Source: an uncultured Roseobacter sp.
GTDB lineage: Bacteria; Pseudomonadota; Alphaproteobacteria; Rhodobacterales; Rhodobacteraceae
Length of the DNA stretch: 64,000 bases
Assembly (NCBI RefSeq): GCF_947493125.1
Contig: NZ_CANLQB010000006.1
Coordinates: 1-64,000 of the forward strand
Direction: 5' to 3'
The notes under the pieces are model-generated. The model was not told the origin of the DNA, made no database searches, and was given only the letters and a program-made list of their open reading frames with translations. The position numbers and the translations under genes are program-made. Numbering within the stretch: position 1 is the first letter of the stretch; each line of letters starts with the position of its first letter. Shown here piece by piece: positions 52,130 through 60,153 of this stretch.

Positions 52130-52926
52130 GCCTCTGCCAACTGATCCCACCCGAACCGAACGAATTCGGTGCGGAAGGCGTGACCTCCCTCGAAGAGACA
52201 GAACTTGAGCATCTCGCCCGTGGCGCTTGCCTCCTCGACGCACTCCAGATCACCGTAGGTGGCTTCGCTCCGTCGCTCGAAATCACCATAGCTGCGGTAC
52301 ATCTCCAGCGCCGCGCTCACCTTGCCCTGATGCGTGGGGCCGATGGGCCGCCCGTCGAGCGGCACTGTCCGGTCGGCGGTGCCGTGGATGTGCACGATGC
52401 TGGCGACAGGACCCGCACAGGTCTCGGGCGGCTTCAGCCAGAAGGTGCCTGAGATCGGGATGAAGCCCGCAAAGCGGTCACTCATGGAGCAGGCAAGGTT
52501 CCAGGTCATCATGCCGCCCGCACTGAACCCTGTCGCCACGATCCTATCGCCGTCGATGGGATAGTGCGCCATGGCGTCGTCCAGAAGGGCGGCGAAGTAA
52601 TCGAACTCCGGCGCGCCATCCGTCTCCATATGGCGCGGCGCATTGGGGATGACCCAGTCGTCGCCCTCGGACTTGGCCGCAATCAGCGCCACGCCCATCT
52701 CGGAGGCCATACGCCGCAGCGACCCGTTGCGCATCACGCCCTGCGCCGAGCCGCGATAGCCGTGCGAAAAGACAATCGCAGGCACCGGGGTGGTGCCGTC
52801 ATGCCCTTTCGGCATGGCGATGCGGTAGTGCCGGTCACCTAGGGGGCAATTGGTATCCGGCCCGCAGGCCAACGCCGGGCCGCCACAGAAAAGCAGGGCC
52901 GACGCAAGCAAAGACAAAGGACGCAT
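52117..52926 (-). CDS. Secreted esterase of the polyhydroxybutyrate-depolymerase type
   Basis: 269 residues with a Sec signal (LSLLASALLFCGGPALAC). The alpha/beta-hydrolase nucleophile is in IVATGFSAGGMMTWNLAC (Gly-x-Ser-x-Gly), the oxyanion-type motif in VFSHGYRGSAQG, and the catalytic histidine in FEGGHAF near the C-terminus. LpqC/PHB depolymerase-like enzymes cleave polyester or feruloyl-type ester bonds outside the cytoplasm. The substrate is not known. Several cysteines in the mature protein could form disulfides. Confidence 0.85.
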   Translation of the reverse strand: MRPLSLLASALLFCGGPALACGPDTNCPLGDRHYRIAMPKGHDGTTPVPAIVFSHGYRGSAQGVMRNGSLRRMASEMGVALIAAKSEGDDWVIPNAPRHMETDGAPEFDYFAALLDDAMAHYPIDGDRIVATGFSAGGMMTWNLACSMSDRFAGFIPISGTFWLKPPETCAGPVASIVHIHGTADRTVPLDGRPIGPTHQGKVSAALEMYRSYGDFERRSEATYGDLECVEEASATGEMLKFCLFEGGHAFRTEFVRFGWDQLAEAGRL

Positions 52927-53001
52927 AGAGGGGCTCTCCAGTGTTTTTCAGGACGATGGCGCTCCGCGGTGCGCGCGTCCAGTCACAAGCCTGTGCGCCG
53001 G

Positions 53002-53076
53002 GGTGGCCTGAAAGCCCACCTGACCTGCCTGCCCGGCGCGTCGAACCGGCAGGTGACGGTGGGCCTTCGGGCCACC
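53002..53076. terminator. Long hairpin after nadE sharing a motif with 52087
   Basis: GGTGGCCTGAAAGCCCACC (53002-53020) pairs with GGTGGGCCTTCGGGCCACC (53058-53076) with two mismatches. An inner pair is ACCTGCC and GGCAGGT. It begins six bases after the nadE stop on the minus strand and probably ends its transcript, though no U-tract is visible. The first arm has the GGCCTGAAAGCCC motif also found at 52087-52099. Confidence 0.5.
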
Positions 53077-53082
53077 GCGTCC

Positions 53083-54741
53083 TCAGGACGGATCGCGCCA
53101 CCGGTTCACAATCGGATAGCGCCGGTCGAGCCAGAACGCGCCTTCCGTCAGCCGCGCCCCCGGCGCGGACTGGAAGCGCTTGTATTCACTGATATAAATC
53201 AGGTGTTCGACCTTCTTGGCCACATCGCGGGCGAACCCCGCCGCCACGCAATCCTCGATCGAGCCCGCCCGGTCCACGAGGATCTCCAGCATCGCATCGA
53301 GATCGGGGTAGTCCGGCAGGCTGTCGCTGTCCTTCTGATCGTCGCGCAGCTCGGCCGAGGGCGGCTTGTCGATCACCCGTTGCGGGATTACCACGCCCTC
53401 CGGCCCCTGCATCCAGTCGCGGTGATTGGCGTTGCGCCAGCGGCAGGTCTCGAACACGCGCGTCTTGTAGAGGTCCTTGATCGGATTGTAGCCGCCCGCC
53501 ATATCGCCGTAGATCGTCGCATAACCCACGGCCACCTCGGACTTGTTGCCCGTGGTCAGCAGCATCTCGCCGAACTTGTTGCTGAGCGCCATCAACAGGA
53601 GCCCCCGCAACCGCGACTGGATGTTCTCCTCAGTGAGATCGGGCTCCGTGCCATTGAAGAGCGGCGCCAGCGTCTCGGTCACCGCCGCGCGCGGCCCCGA
53701 AATCGGCACATAGTCATAGCGGCAGCCCAGTGCCTGCGCCACGGCCTCGGCATCCTCCAGCGACGCAGCACTGGTATACTCCGATGGCAGCATCACACAG
53801 CGCACGTTCTCCGCTCCCAGCGCATCCACAGCAATCGCCGCCACCAGCGCGGAATCCACCCCGCCCGAGAGCCCCAGCAGCACGCGGCCGAACCCCGTCT
53901 TGCGGCAGTAGTCGCGCAACGATGTCACCATCACCCGGTAGTCCTGCTCCCAGGCCTCCGGGCGCGGCGCCTTCTCGCCCTCGACCACACGCCAGCCCTC
54001 GCCGGTGCGCTCCAGATCCACATGGGCGACCGTCTCCTCAAAGACCGGCAACTGCACCGCCAAGGCCCCGCCTGGGTTCAGCCCAAAGGAGCCCCCATCG
54101 AACACCTGATCATCCTGCCCGCCCACCATGTTGAGATAGACCAGCGGCAGGCCCGTCTCCACGACCCGCGCCACCATGTGGTTGAGCCGCACCTCGAACT
54201 TCTTGCGATCATAAGGCGAGCCATTGGGCACCAGCAGGAACTCCGCGCCCGTCTCGGCCAGCGTCTCGGCCACATCCTCGTGCCAGGCATCCTCGCAGAT
54301 GGGCGAGCCCACGCGGGAATTCCCGACCGAATAAGGCCCACCCAACGGCCCTGCATCGAAAATCCGCACCTCATCGAAAACGGTGCCATTGGGCAGGTGA
54401 TGCTTCAGCACCTGAGATGCAATCCGCCCGCCCTTGAGGATCAGATACCCGTTGTAGAGCTTGGCCCCCTCGACCCAGGGCGCGCCGATGGCCAGCGCGG
54501 GCCCCTCGGCACAGGCCTCCGCCAAGGCCTCCACATGCCGCGCCACATCCAGCTGGAACGCCTGGCGCATCCACAGATCCTGCGCGTTGTACCCGGTCAG
54601 AAACATCTCGGGCAGCGCCACGAGATCGGCGTCCGCCGCGCGCCCCGCGTCCCAGGCCTCCTGCGCCAGCGCCGCATTGCCCGCCAGATCGCCCACCGTG
54701 GGGTTGAGCTGCCCCAGAGTTATCCGAAATCGATCCGCCAT
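53083..54741 (-). CDS. nadE: Glutamine-dependent NAD+ synthetase
   Basis: 552 residues from ATG 54741 (MADRFRITLGQLNPTVGDLA). The N-terminal nitrilase-type glutaminase has its catalytic triad in ALPEMFLTGY (Glu), LKHHLPNGTVFDE (Lys) and GSPICEDAWHED (Cys). The C-terminal synthetase has LGLSGGVDSALVAAI as the ATP pyrophosphatase loop. It amidates deamido-NAD with ammonia from glutamine. It is divergent from the MORN-repeat gene at 54925 and followed by a hairpin at 53002-53076. Confidence 0.96.
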   Translation of the reverse strand: MADRFRITLGQLNPTVGDLAGNAALAQEAWDAGRAADADLVALPEMFLTGYNAQDLWMRQAFQLDVARHVEALAEACAEGPALAIGAPWVEGAKLYNGYLILKGGRIASQVLKHHLPNGTVFDEVRIFDAGPLGGPYSVGNSRVGSPICEDAWHEDVAETLAETGAEFLLVPNGSPYDRKKFEVRLNHMVARVVETGLPLVYLNMVGGQDDQVFDGGSFGLNPGGALAVQLPVFEETVAHVDLERTGEGWRVVEGEKAPRPEAWEQDYRVMVTSLRDYCRKTGFGRVLLGLSGGVDSALVAAIAVDALGAENVRCVMLPSEYTSAASLEDAEAVAQALGCRYDYVPISGPRAAVTETLAPLFNGTEPDLTEENIQSRLRGLLLMALSNKFGEMLLTTGNKSEVAVGYATIYGDMAGGYNPIKDLYKTRVFETCRWRNANHRDWMQGPEGVVIPQRVIDKPPSAELRDDQKDSDSLPDYPDLDAMLEILVDRAGSIEDCVAAGFARDVAKKVEHLIYISEYKRFQSAPGARLTEGAFWLDRRYPIVNRWRDPS

Positions 54742-54924
54742 GCGCCCTGCCCTTCTTCGCCGGTCCACCGCCATGTAGCAGATTGCGTGCGCGTGAAAAG
54801 CCTCCCGGCGCGCCAATCACAGAAAAGAAGATTGCCCCCACCGCCGCCTTTGCTTAGATTCCGACAAGGGATTGTCCAGGGGGTCAAATCCCTCAACAGA
54901 ACCACGTCAAGCCCAAGGGGTCTC

Positions 54925-56310
54925 ATGTCTCTTCGCCGACTGATCATCTGCCTTGCCTTTCTGCCAAGCACGCTTGTCGCCCAGGACGGACAGGTCCTGA
55001 CCAAACAATATGACGACGGCGGCGTCTACGAGGGCACCTTCCGCGGCGGCGTCCAGCATGGCACCGGCACCTACAAGCTGCCCAACGGGTATGAGTACAC
55101 CGGCCAGTGGGTCGACGGCGAGATCAAGGGCGAGGGCATCGCCCGCTTCCCCAACGGCTCGGTCTACGAAGGCATCTTCGCCAAGGGCAAACCCGATGGC
55201 TTCGGCAAGATCACCTTCGCCGACGGCGGCACTTACGAGGGCGAATGGCAGTCCGGCGCGATCATGGGCACCGGCATTGCCCTTTATGCCAACGGCGTGC
55301 GCTACGAGGGCCAGTTCCGCAACGCCAAGCACCACGGCAAGGGCACCATGCAGAGCCCGGGCGGCTATGAATACAAGGGCGACTGGGTCGATGGCGTCAA
55401 GGACGGCACCGGCACCATCACCTACCCCGATGGGGCGGTCTATGAGGGCGAGATCAAGGGCGGCAAGCGCGCGGGCCAGGGCACGCTCACCATGCCGGAC
55501 GGGCTGGTCTACGTGGGGCTCTGGCGCGACGGCCAGATCGACGGCACCGGCAAGCTCACCCAGGCCAACGGCGATGTCTACGAAGGCCAGCTGGTGGCCG
55601 GGCGCCGCGAAGGCATCGGCAAGGTGGTTTACGCCAATGGCGACACCTACGAGGGTGAGTTCGCGAACGACCTGCGCGAGGGCCAGGGCACCTTCACCGC
55701 GCAGGACGGCTATACCTACACCGGCTCCTGGGTTGCGGGTGAGATCGAAGGCCAGGGCCGCGTGGTCTACCCCGACGGCTCGGTCTATGTGGGCAGCTTC
55801 TCGGACGGGCTCGCCGATGGCGAAGGGCTGATCACCTACCCCGATGGCTCGACCTACGAGGGCGCGTGGAAAACCGGCGTGATCGACGGGAAGGGCAAGG
55901 CCACCTACACCAACGGCGTGGTCTATGAAGGCGACTTCAAGAACGCCCGCAACCACGGCCAGGGCGTGATGATGTATGCCGATGGCTACAAATACGACGG
56001 CACCTGGGTCGACGGACAGCGCCAGGGCCAGGGCACCGCCACCTACCCCGATGGCACCGTCTATGTGGGCAATTTCGAAAACGGACAGCGCCACGGGCAG
56101 GGCAAGATCACCATGCCCTCCGGGTTCACCTACGACGGCGCCTGGGTCGAGGGCGAGATCGAAGGCATGGGCGTGGCCACCTACGCCAACGGCGATGTCT
56201 ACGAAGGCATGTTCGCCGCAGGCAAGCGCCAGGGCACCGGCACCATGCGCTATGCCACCGGCGAAGAAGCCACGGGCGACTGGGAAAACGGCGCGCTGAC
56301 GGACGGATAA
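54925..56310 (+). CDS. Secreted protein made of 18 MORN repeats
   Basis: 461 residues. A Sec signal (RRLIICLAFLPSTLVAQ) is followed from about residue 31 by 18 regular 23-residue MORN repeats and a partial nineteenth, to the end of the protein. A repeat reads like GSVYEGIFAKGKPDGFGKIT. Two subtypes alternate irregularly: VYEG-type and Y-x-Y-x-G-x-W-type. MORN proteins form elongated beta-meanders that bind lipids or proteins; this one would be periplasmic or on the surface. The DNA repeats are diverged at third positions, so the array is old rather than recently expanded. No additional catalytic domain is present. Confidence 0.92.
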   Translation: MSLRRLIICLAFLPSTLVAQDGQVLTKQYDDGGVYEGTFRGGVQHGTGTYKLPNGYEYTGQWVDGEIKGEGIARFPNGSVYEGIFAKGKPDGFGKITFADGGTYEGEWQSGAIMGTGIALYANGVRYEGQFRNAKHHGKGTMQSPGGYEYKGDWVDGVKDGTGTITYPDGAVYEGEIKGGKRAGQGTLTMPDGLVYVGLWRDGQIDGTGKLTQANGDVYEGQLVAGRREGIGKVVYANGDTYEGEFANDLREGQGTFTAQDGYTYTGSWVAGEIEGQGRVVYPDGSVYVGSFSDGLADGEGLITYPDGSTYEGAWKTGVIDGKGKATYTNGVVYEGDFKNARNHGQGVMMYADGYKYDGTWVDGQRQGQGTATYPDGTVYVGNFENGQRHGQGKITMPSGFTYDGAWVEGEIEGMGVATYANGDVYEGMFAAGKRQGTGTMRYATGEEATGDWENGALTDG

Positions 56311-56382
56311 CGCGCCCCGCCAGCCGCCGGGCTTATGTCGGAACCTGCAGCGGTCGGCTCGAAGCCGTCGGTCACGGTCACA

Positions 56383-57360
56383 TCAGGTCGGCGCAATATC
56401 TGCAACAACCTCCTGATCCAGCAGTTCGGGTTTCTTCGCCCGAACCCGCTCTCTGATGTCTTCCAGACCGTTGTCTGCGGCAAAGTACCATTTGCGCTCA
56501 AAGTAATCCTCGAGGTTCTTGATGAAGGCTTCACCGCCGATTGTCTCGGACCACTTGATATAGGGCATCTGGCTGGACACACTGTTGAGATAGAACCCGG
56601 AATAGGCCTCCATCACATCGCCGCTCTTGACGATCAGGATCGGCAAGCCCGCCGGATCGTCGTAAAACCGGATGTTCAACTCACCGATGCCCGGGGTCTC
56701 TTGCTTGAGGCGCTCATATTGCTCGTAGTGCGTCAGCATGAAACTGAAACTCGCAGCAAGCTGCTTGCCATAGGACTCCTTGTTGCTCTCCACAGAGGCC
56801 GGATTGGAGAAATCCGGTGCGGTATAGCGGCCCCGTATCTCGGCGTAATCGCTGAACGGCGACATCATCAGCAGGTTGACATGCGTCCCCTGCTTTACCG
56901 CCTCCAGAATAGCGACCATGTTTCGTTCCGCATCACGAAACAATGTGTTCAGCCAATAAACATGCCCCTCCTTCAGCCGCTGAATGTGTTCCAGTTCATT
57001 CGGATCTTCGGCAATACCGTCCAGCCCGTGACCAAACTTCAGTTGCAGAGCGTTCTCCGTCCGCCGACGGATATCGTCCATGCGGAACTCCAGTTCTTCC
57101 CTTTCGCTTTCAATCGTATCCTTGAGTTCGCGAATGCGTTCCTCGACAGAGTATCGCTCACCGATCTTTTGAATGAAAACAAGAACAAGACCGACCGCCA
57201 AAGCGGATAGGATCGTCTCGAAGGCGATGAACAACGGATCGATGCCGGTCTCTGGCGCCTGAGCGCTGACATATCTCACGTAGACCCAGAAGGCGATTGC
57301 CGCGATTGCCAGCATGCCACTGACAGTCCACCCAATGTGGCGCCTTATAAACTCATACAA
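56383..57360 (-). CDS. Unknown inner-membrane protein with coiled coil and soluble domain
   Basis: 325 residues. Two hydrophobic segments (IGWTVSGMLAIAAIAFWVYV and FETILSALAVGLVLVFI) are followed by a coiled coil (RYSVEERIRELKDTIESERE and on, about residues 70-110) and a soluble domain of about 200 residues. That domain has NLLMMSPFSDYAEIRGRYTA and IRFYDDPAGLPILIVKSGDV, which recalls phospholipase-D-like or DUF5919-type folds seen in bacterial sensor proteins, but no HKD motif is present. Possibly a membrane-bound sensor. Function unknown; the gene is monocistronic. Confidence 0.65.
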   Translation of the reverse strand: MYEFIRRHIGWTVSGMLAIAAIAFWVYVRYVSAQAPETGIDPLFIAFETILSALAVGLVLVFIQKIGERYSVEERIRELKDTIESEREELEFRMDDIRRRTENALQLKFGHGLDGIAEDPNELEHIQRLKEGHVYWLNTLFRDAERNMVAILEAVKQGTHVNLLMMSPFSDYAEIRGRYTAPDFSNPASVESNKESYGKQLAASFSFMLTHYEQYERLKQETPGIGELNIRFYDDPAGLPILIVKSGDVMEAYSGFYLNSVSSQMPYIKWSETIGGEAFIKNLEDYFERKWYFAADNGLEDIRERVRAKKPELLDQEVVADIAPT

Positions 57361-57761
57361 TGTCCGTTCCCCCGTAATCGTCTTGTCAAAATACTGGCCG
57401 AAACCGCCAAGCCGCCTTGATCAGAACATCGTCATCGCCCGACGCCGACAGCTCATCATGTGCGAAAAACGTCTCTATTAATAAAATCAATTCAATTTCT
57501 GAACGAATAATGCGCGACTGACCCGCAAATGCAAGACTGGGCCTGACCCGGGTCCAAAACGTAAAAGCGGGACGGCGGGCGGGGCGAGGGCGCAGCCCAG
57601 CGCCGCCCCACCGGCCCGACCAGCCCCATCCTCCCCGGCACCGGCCACCCCATTTCGGACAAATGTAAGCGCATCCGGGACAAAATCGCGCGCGCCCCTT
57701 TCCCCAAAGCCCCGGAGGATGCTGAACAGCATGGGCATTCTTTCAAAAAATTGGGGATAGT
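57361..57761. other. Intergenic region with a GC-rich repeat
   Basis: This 401-bp gap separates the divergent membrane-protein and VPLPA-CTERM genes. It holds one copy of a dispersed 36-bp repeat (57569-57604) and, just before the right-hand gene, an A-rich stretch (57745-57756). No gene or convincing promoter is recognised in the remainder. Confidence 0.5.
57569..57604. repeat. 36-bp dispersed GC-rich repeat, copy 1
   Basis: The element begins GGGACGG and ends CAGCCCAGCGCC; it matches the copy at 59919-59954 at 34 of 36 positions. Its end can fold, with GGCGC pairing with GCGCC. It lies in non-coding DNA, like the second copy. Confidence 0.7.
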
Positions 57762-58370
57762 ATGACACTTCTGAAAATCGCGCTCTTCTGCGCCCTGACC
57801 GCAATCGCACTGCCCGCCCATGCCACCACGGTCACGCTCGATCTACGACGTGAAGCCGTGCCTGACTTCAGGGACCGCTATGTCAATAACGGTGACAGTG
57901 TGAGCGCCGGCGGCTTTGTGCTGACGTTCCAGGACGTGAACATAAAATCGACAAGTACCGGTTCTGCGAGCCGCTCCGGCATGAGCTTCAACAACTTCTT
58001 CGACAATACGATCATCACGCTCAATCTGGTCTTCAACATCGATGCGATCATCGAGACCTACGACATCGGGTTTACCCGGAACGCAGGGGACAAAACGTTC
58101 CAGCTCAGCGGGGTCAACGGCACTTCGGGTGCGAACAGCTTCGGGTCGCGTGGGACGAATCCATTCGACATGGGCTCAATCCCGTTTTTCAAGGCCGGTG
58201 AAACCTACACATTTAGCCACAACGTCAACGGGTTCAGCCAACACTCCCTGCTCAGCGGACTGGGGCTCTCCGCCGCGCCGTCCCCCGCCGTCGTCCCGCT
58301 GCCTGCTTCTCTGCCGCTCCTGCTCGCGGGTTTCGGCGCCATCGCCGTTCTACGGCAACGCCGGGCCTGA
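57762..58370 (+). CDS. VPLPA-CTERM sorting-domain protein (copy 1)
   Basis: 202 residues. A Sec signal (ALFCALTAIALPAHA) leads to a beta-rich extracellular domain, and the C-terminus has the exosortase sorting signal VVPLPASLPLLLAGFGAIAV, followed by RQRRA. Such proteins are cut by an exosortase and placed on the cell surface or in the matrix; no exosortase gene is in this window. The first 35 bases of the gene are identical to those of the next gene, which shows tandem duplication. An intrinsic terminator overlaps the stop codon. Confidence 0.9.
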   Translation: MTLLKIALFCALTAIALPAHATTVTLDLRREAVPDFRDRYVNNGDSVSAGGFVLTFQDVNIKSTSTGSASRSGMSFNNFFDNTIITLNLVFNIDAIIETYDIGFTRNAGDKTFQLSGVNGTSGANSFGSRGTNPFDMGSIPFFKAGETYTFSHNVNGFSQHSLLSGLGLSAAPSPAVVPLPASLPLLLAGFGAIAVLRQRRA

Positions 58371-58391
58371 GCGACCCGGCTTTACTTTTTT
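58360..58391 (+). terminator. Intrinsic terminator overlapping a stop codon
   Basis: GCCGGG (58360-58365) and CCCGGC (58375-58380) flank a 9-base loop that contains the TGA of the first VPLPA-CTERM gene, and TTTACTTTTTT follows. Transcription of the two paralogues is thereby separated. Confidence 0.75.
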
Positions 58392-58412
58392 ACATACTGA
58401 AGGGATTGACCC

Positions 58413-58994
58413 ATGACACTTCTGAAAATCGCGCTCTTCTGCGCCCTCACCGCCACAGCCCTGCCCGCACAATCCGCCACGGCCACACTGGACTTCACCG
58501 ATAACGCGCCGGCATTTGCGGATAATTCCGTCAATAATGGGGATACGGTGAGAGCCGGGGACTTCTCACTGACCTTCCAGAACACTCAAACCCGCGGCGG
58601 GTCTGTCGAGGTAGACGCCTTTGGAATATACCTTGGCGATATCGGTTGGGAACTACTTGTCAGCGTCGATCTGGTCTTCGGCGTCGATACGATCATCGAC
58701 ACATACAGCATCGGACTTGCGACCAGCTCCGCAGAGTTCCAGCTCAGCGGGGCGAACGGCACCTCAGGTCGCAACGACATCGGATCGAGGGGCACATTCG
58801 CCTTCGACATGGGCACCATCCCGATTTTTCTGGCAGGCGAAACCTACACGCTGACACATAACGCTAGTTTCGCGATGCTCCGCGGCTTGCAGGTCTCCAG
58901 CCCGCCGTCCCCCGCTGCGGTGCCGCTGCCCGCTTCCCTGCCGCTGCTGCTGGCGGGCTTCGGCGCCATCGCGCTCCTGCGCCGGCGACCATAA
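58413..58994 (+). CDS. VPLPA-CTERM sorting-domain protein (copy 2)
   Basis: 193 residues, paralogous to the preceding gene. The signal peptide (ALFCALTATALPAQSA) is nearly the same, the middle shares segments such as FQLSGANGTSG and GETYTLTHN, and the sorting signal is AVPLPASLPLLLAGFGAIAL, followed by RRRP. It is expected to be processed by an exosortase and exposed on the surface. The body has diverged more than the two ends. It starts 42 bases after the first copy's stop, beyond an intrinsic terminator, so it probably has its own promoter. Confidence 0.9.
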   Translation: MTLLKIALFCALTATALPAQSATATLDFTDNAPAFADNSVNNGDTVRAGDFSLTFQNTQTRGGSVEVDAFGIYLGDIGWELLVSVDLVFGVDTIIDTYSIGLATSSAEFQLSGANGTSGRNDIGSRGTFAFDMGTIPIFLAGETYTLTHNASFAMLRGLQVSSPPSPAAVPLPASLPLLLAGFGAIALLRRRP

Positions 58995-59033
58995 ATCTCC
59001 CACCGCCGCACCGGCGCCCGGGACAGCGCCGCG

Positions 59034-59801
59034 CTAGCGCTGCAGGTAGCTGGGGCGCGAGACGATCTGCTCGAATTGCGGGCGGCACAGGTAATACCCC
59101 TGCACCAGCGTGATGCCAAGCTCCCGGAGCGCGTCGAGCTCGTCGGCGGTTTCGACCCCCTCGGCAATCACCACGACGCCCAGATCGTCGCAGAGCTGCT
59201 TGGTCCGCGCCACGATCGCCCGCCGCACCGCATCCCTGTGCAGCCCCGTGATCAGATGCCGGTCGAGCTTGATCAGGTCCGGCACCACATCCGCCAGCAG
59301 GTTCAGCCCGGAAAACCCCGCGCCAAAATCGTCGATGGCGGTCCGAAAGCCGATCTCCTTGTAGGTCTCGATGATGGTCTTGAGATGCGACACATCCCGG
59401 ACCAGTTCCGTTTCGGTAAACTCGAAAATGATCCGGCTCACGTCGAAATCGTATTTGTCGGCGGTCCAGAGCGTGTGCGAAATACAGTGCAGCGGTTCAT
59501 AAACGGCGTTCGGCATGAAGTTGATCGACAGCCCGTCCTCCAGGCCCAGCCGGGTCGCCACTTCGATTGCAGTGGTCCGGCACAGCTGATCGAACCGGTA
59601 CCGGTTCTCATCCGTCACTTTCTGAAAAATCTCGCCCGCGCTGCGCCCGTCCTTGCCGCGCACCAGCGCCTCCTGCGCAAAAACACGCCCCGTCTCAACA
59701 TCGAAGATGGGCTGGAAGGCCATGGTGATCTCTTCAGTGAAGGCAGACCCCGGACGCGACGCGCAGTGCTGGCATGCCTTTCGATGTCTCACGCTGGCCA
59801 T
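59034..59801 (-). CDS. EAL-domain cyclic-di-GMP phosphodiesterase
   Basis: 255 residues, a stand-alone EAL domain after a 25-residue N-terminus that contains CQHC. Catalytic motifs are complete: AQEALVRG (EAL), SINFMPN, FEFTETEL, AIDDFGAGFSGLNLL (metal-binding DD), KLDRHLITG, and VVIAEGVET. It should hydrolyse cyclic-di-GMP in the cytoplasm and so lower biofilm-type behaviour. No sensor domain is attached. It follows, on the opposite strand, two surface-protein genes; a functional link is only a possibility. Confidence 0.92.
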   Translation of the reverse strand: MASVRHRKACQHCASRPGSAFTEEITMAFQPIFDVETGRVFAQEALVRGKDGRSAGEIFQKVTDENRYRFDQLCRTTAIEVATRLGLEDGLSINFMPNAVYEPLHCISHTLWTADKYDFDVSRIIFEFTETELVRDVSHLKTIIETYKEIGFRTAIDDFGAGFSGLNLLADVVPDLIKLDRHLITGLHRDAVRRAIVARTKQLCDDLGVVVIAEGVETADELDALRELGITLVQGYYLCRPQFEQIVSRPSYLQR

Positions 59802-59918
59802 GGTTGTGCTCCGGATCCTATGCTCTCACCCGCTACAACGGCGGCTCTAGCGACAAAAGAAAAAAATTCACTTGCGTTATTGCATCCAAATCTCGGCAAA
59901 TCCCGCGCAACGGCTCAC

Positions 59919-59954
59919 GGGACGGTGGGCGGGGCGAGGGCGCAGCCGAGCGCC
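59919..59954. repeat. 36-bp dispersed GC-rich repeat, copy 2
   Basis: Same element as at 57569-57604 with two differences (a C/T near the start and a C/G near the end). Same orientation. It is directly followed by a tandem 13-bp repeat. Confidence 0.7.
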
Positions 59955-59962
59955 GGCAGACC

Positions 59963-60001
59963 GGCCAAACGTGTCGGCCAAAAGTGTCGTCCAAAAGTAA
60001 A
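59963..60001. repeat. Three 13-bp tandem repeats
   Basis: GGCCAAACGTGTC (59963-59975), GGCCAAAAGTGTC (59976-59988) and GTCCAAAAGTAAA (59989-60001) follow each other without gaps. The first two differ at one base. They lie between the dispersed repeat and the 11-bp array. Confidence 0.65.
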
Positions 60002-60022
60002 GGCCGCCCTGTTAACCCCGGC

Positions 60023-60078
60023 GGACACCGACATCCGCACCGACGCAATACCGACAGAATACCGACGTGATACCGACG
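60023..60078. repeat. Five 11-bp iterons, second locus
   Basis: Units GGACACCGACA, CCGCACCGACG, CAATACCGACA, GAATACCGACG and TGATACCGACG share the ACCGAC core with the array at 23809-23863. The last four are in perfect 11-bp register; the first is one base further away. The array lies downstream of the photolyase gene and about 220-280 bp upstream of the EAL gene start. Confidence 0.75.
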
Positions 60079-60153
60079 TGGCATTTGCCATGAAACACAG
60101 GCGTTAACCCCCGATTCGGCGCCCGGCGGTCAAAATCCCGCCGCGCGCCCCCT

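Larger units (their letters stand above)
59802..60153. other. Repeat-rich intergenic region
   Basis: This 352-bp gap between the EAL gene start and the photolyase gene end holds three different repeats in a row: the 36-bp dispersed repeat (59919-59954), three 13-bp tandem units (59963-60001) and the five-unit 11-bp array (60023-60078). The first 100 bases are AT-rich and may contain the EAL promoter. No open frame appears genuine. Confidence 0.6.

Noticed and set aside
54994-56294. Regular 69-bp DNA repeats
   Set aside because: They are the MORN coding repeats. They differ at many third positions and need no separate explanation as DNA repeats.
52969-56310. A very long frame (over 1100 codons) that includes the MORN gene
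   Set aside because: The part before 54925 is antisense to nadE with arginine/proline/histidine-rich composition, typical of a GC-rich shadow frame. The MORN gene has its own signal peptide start.
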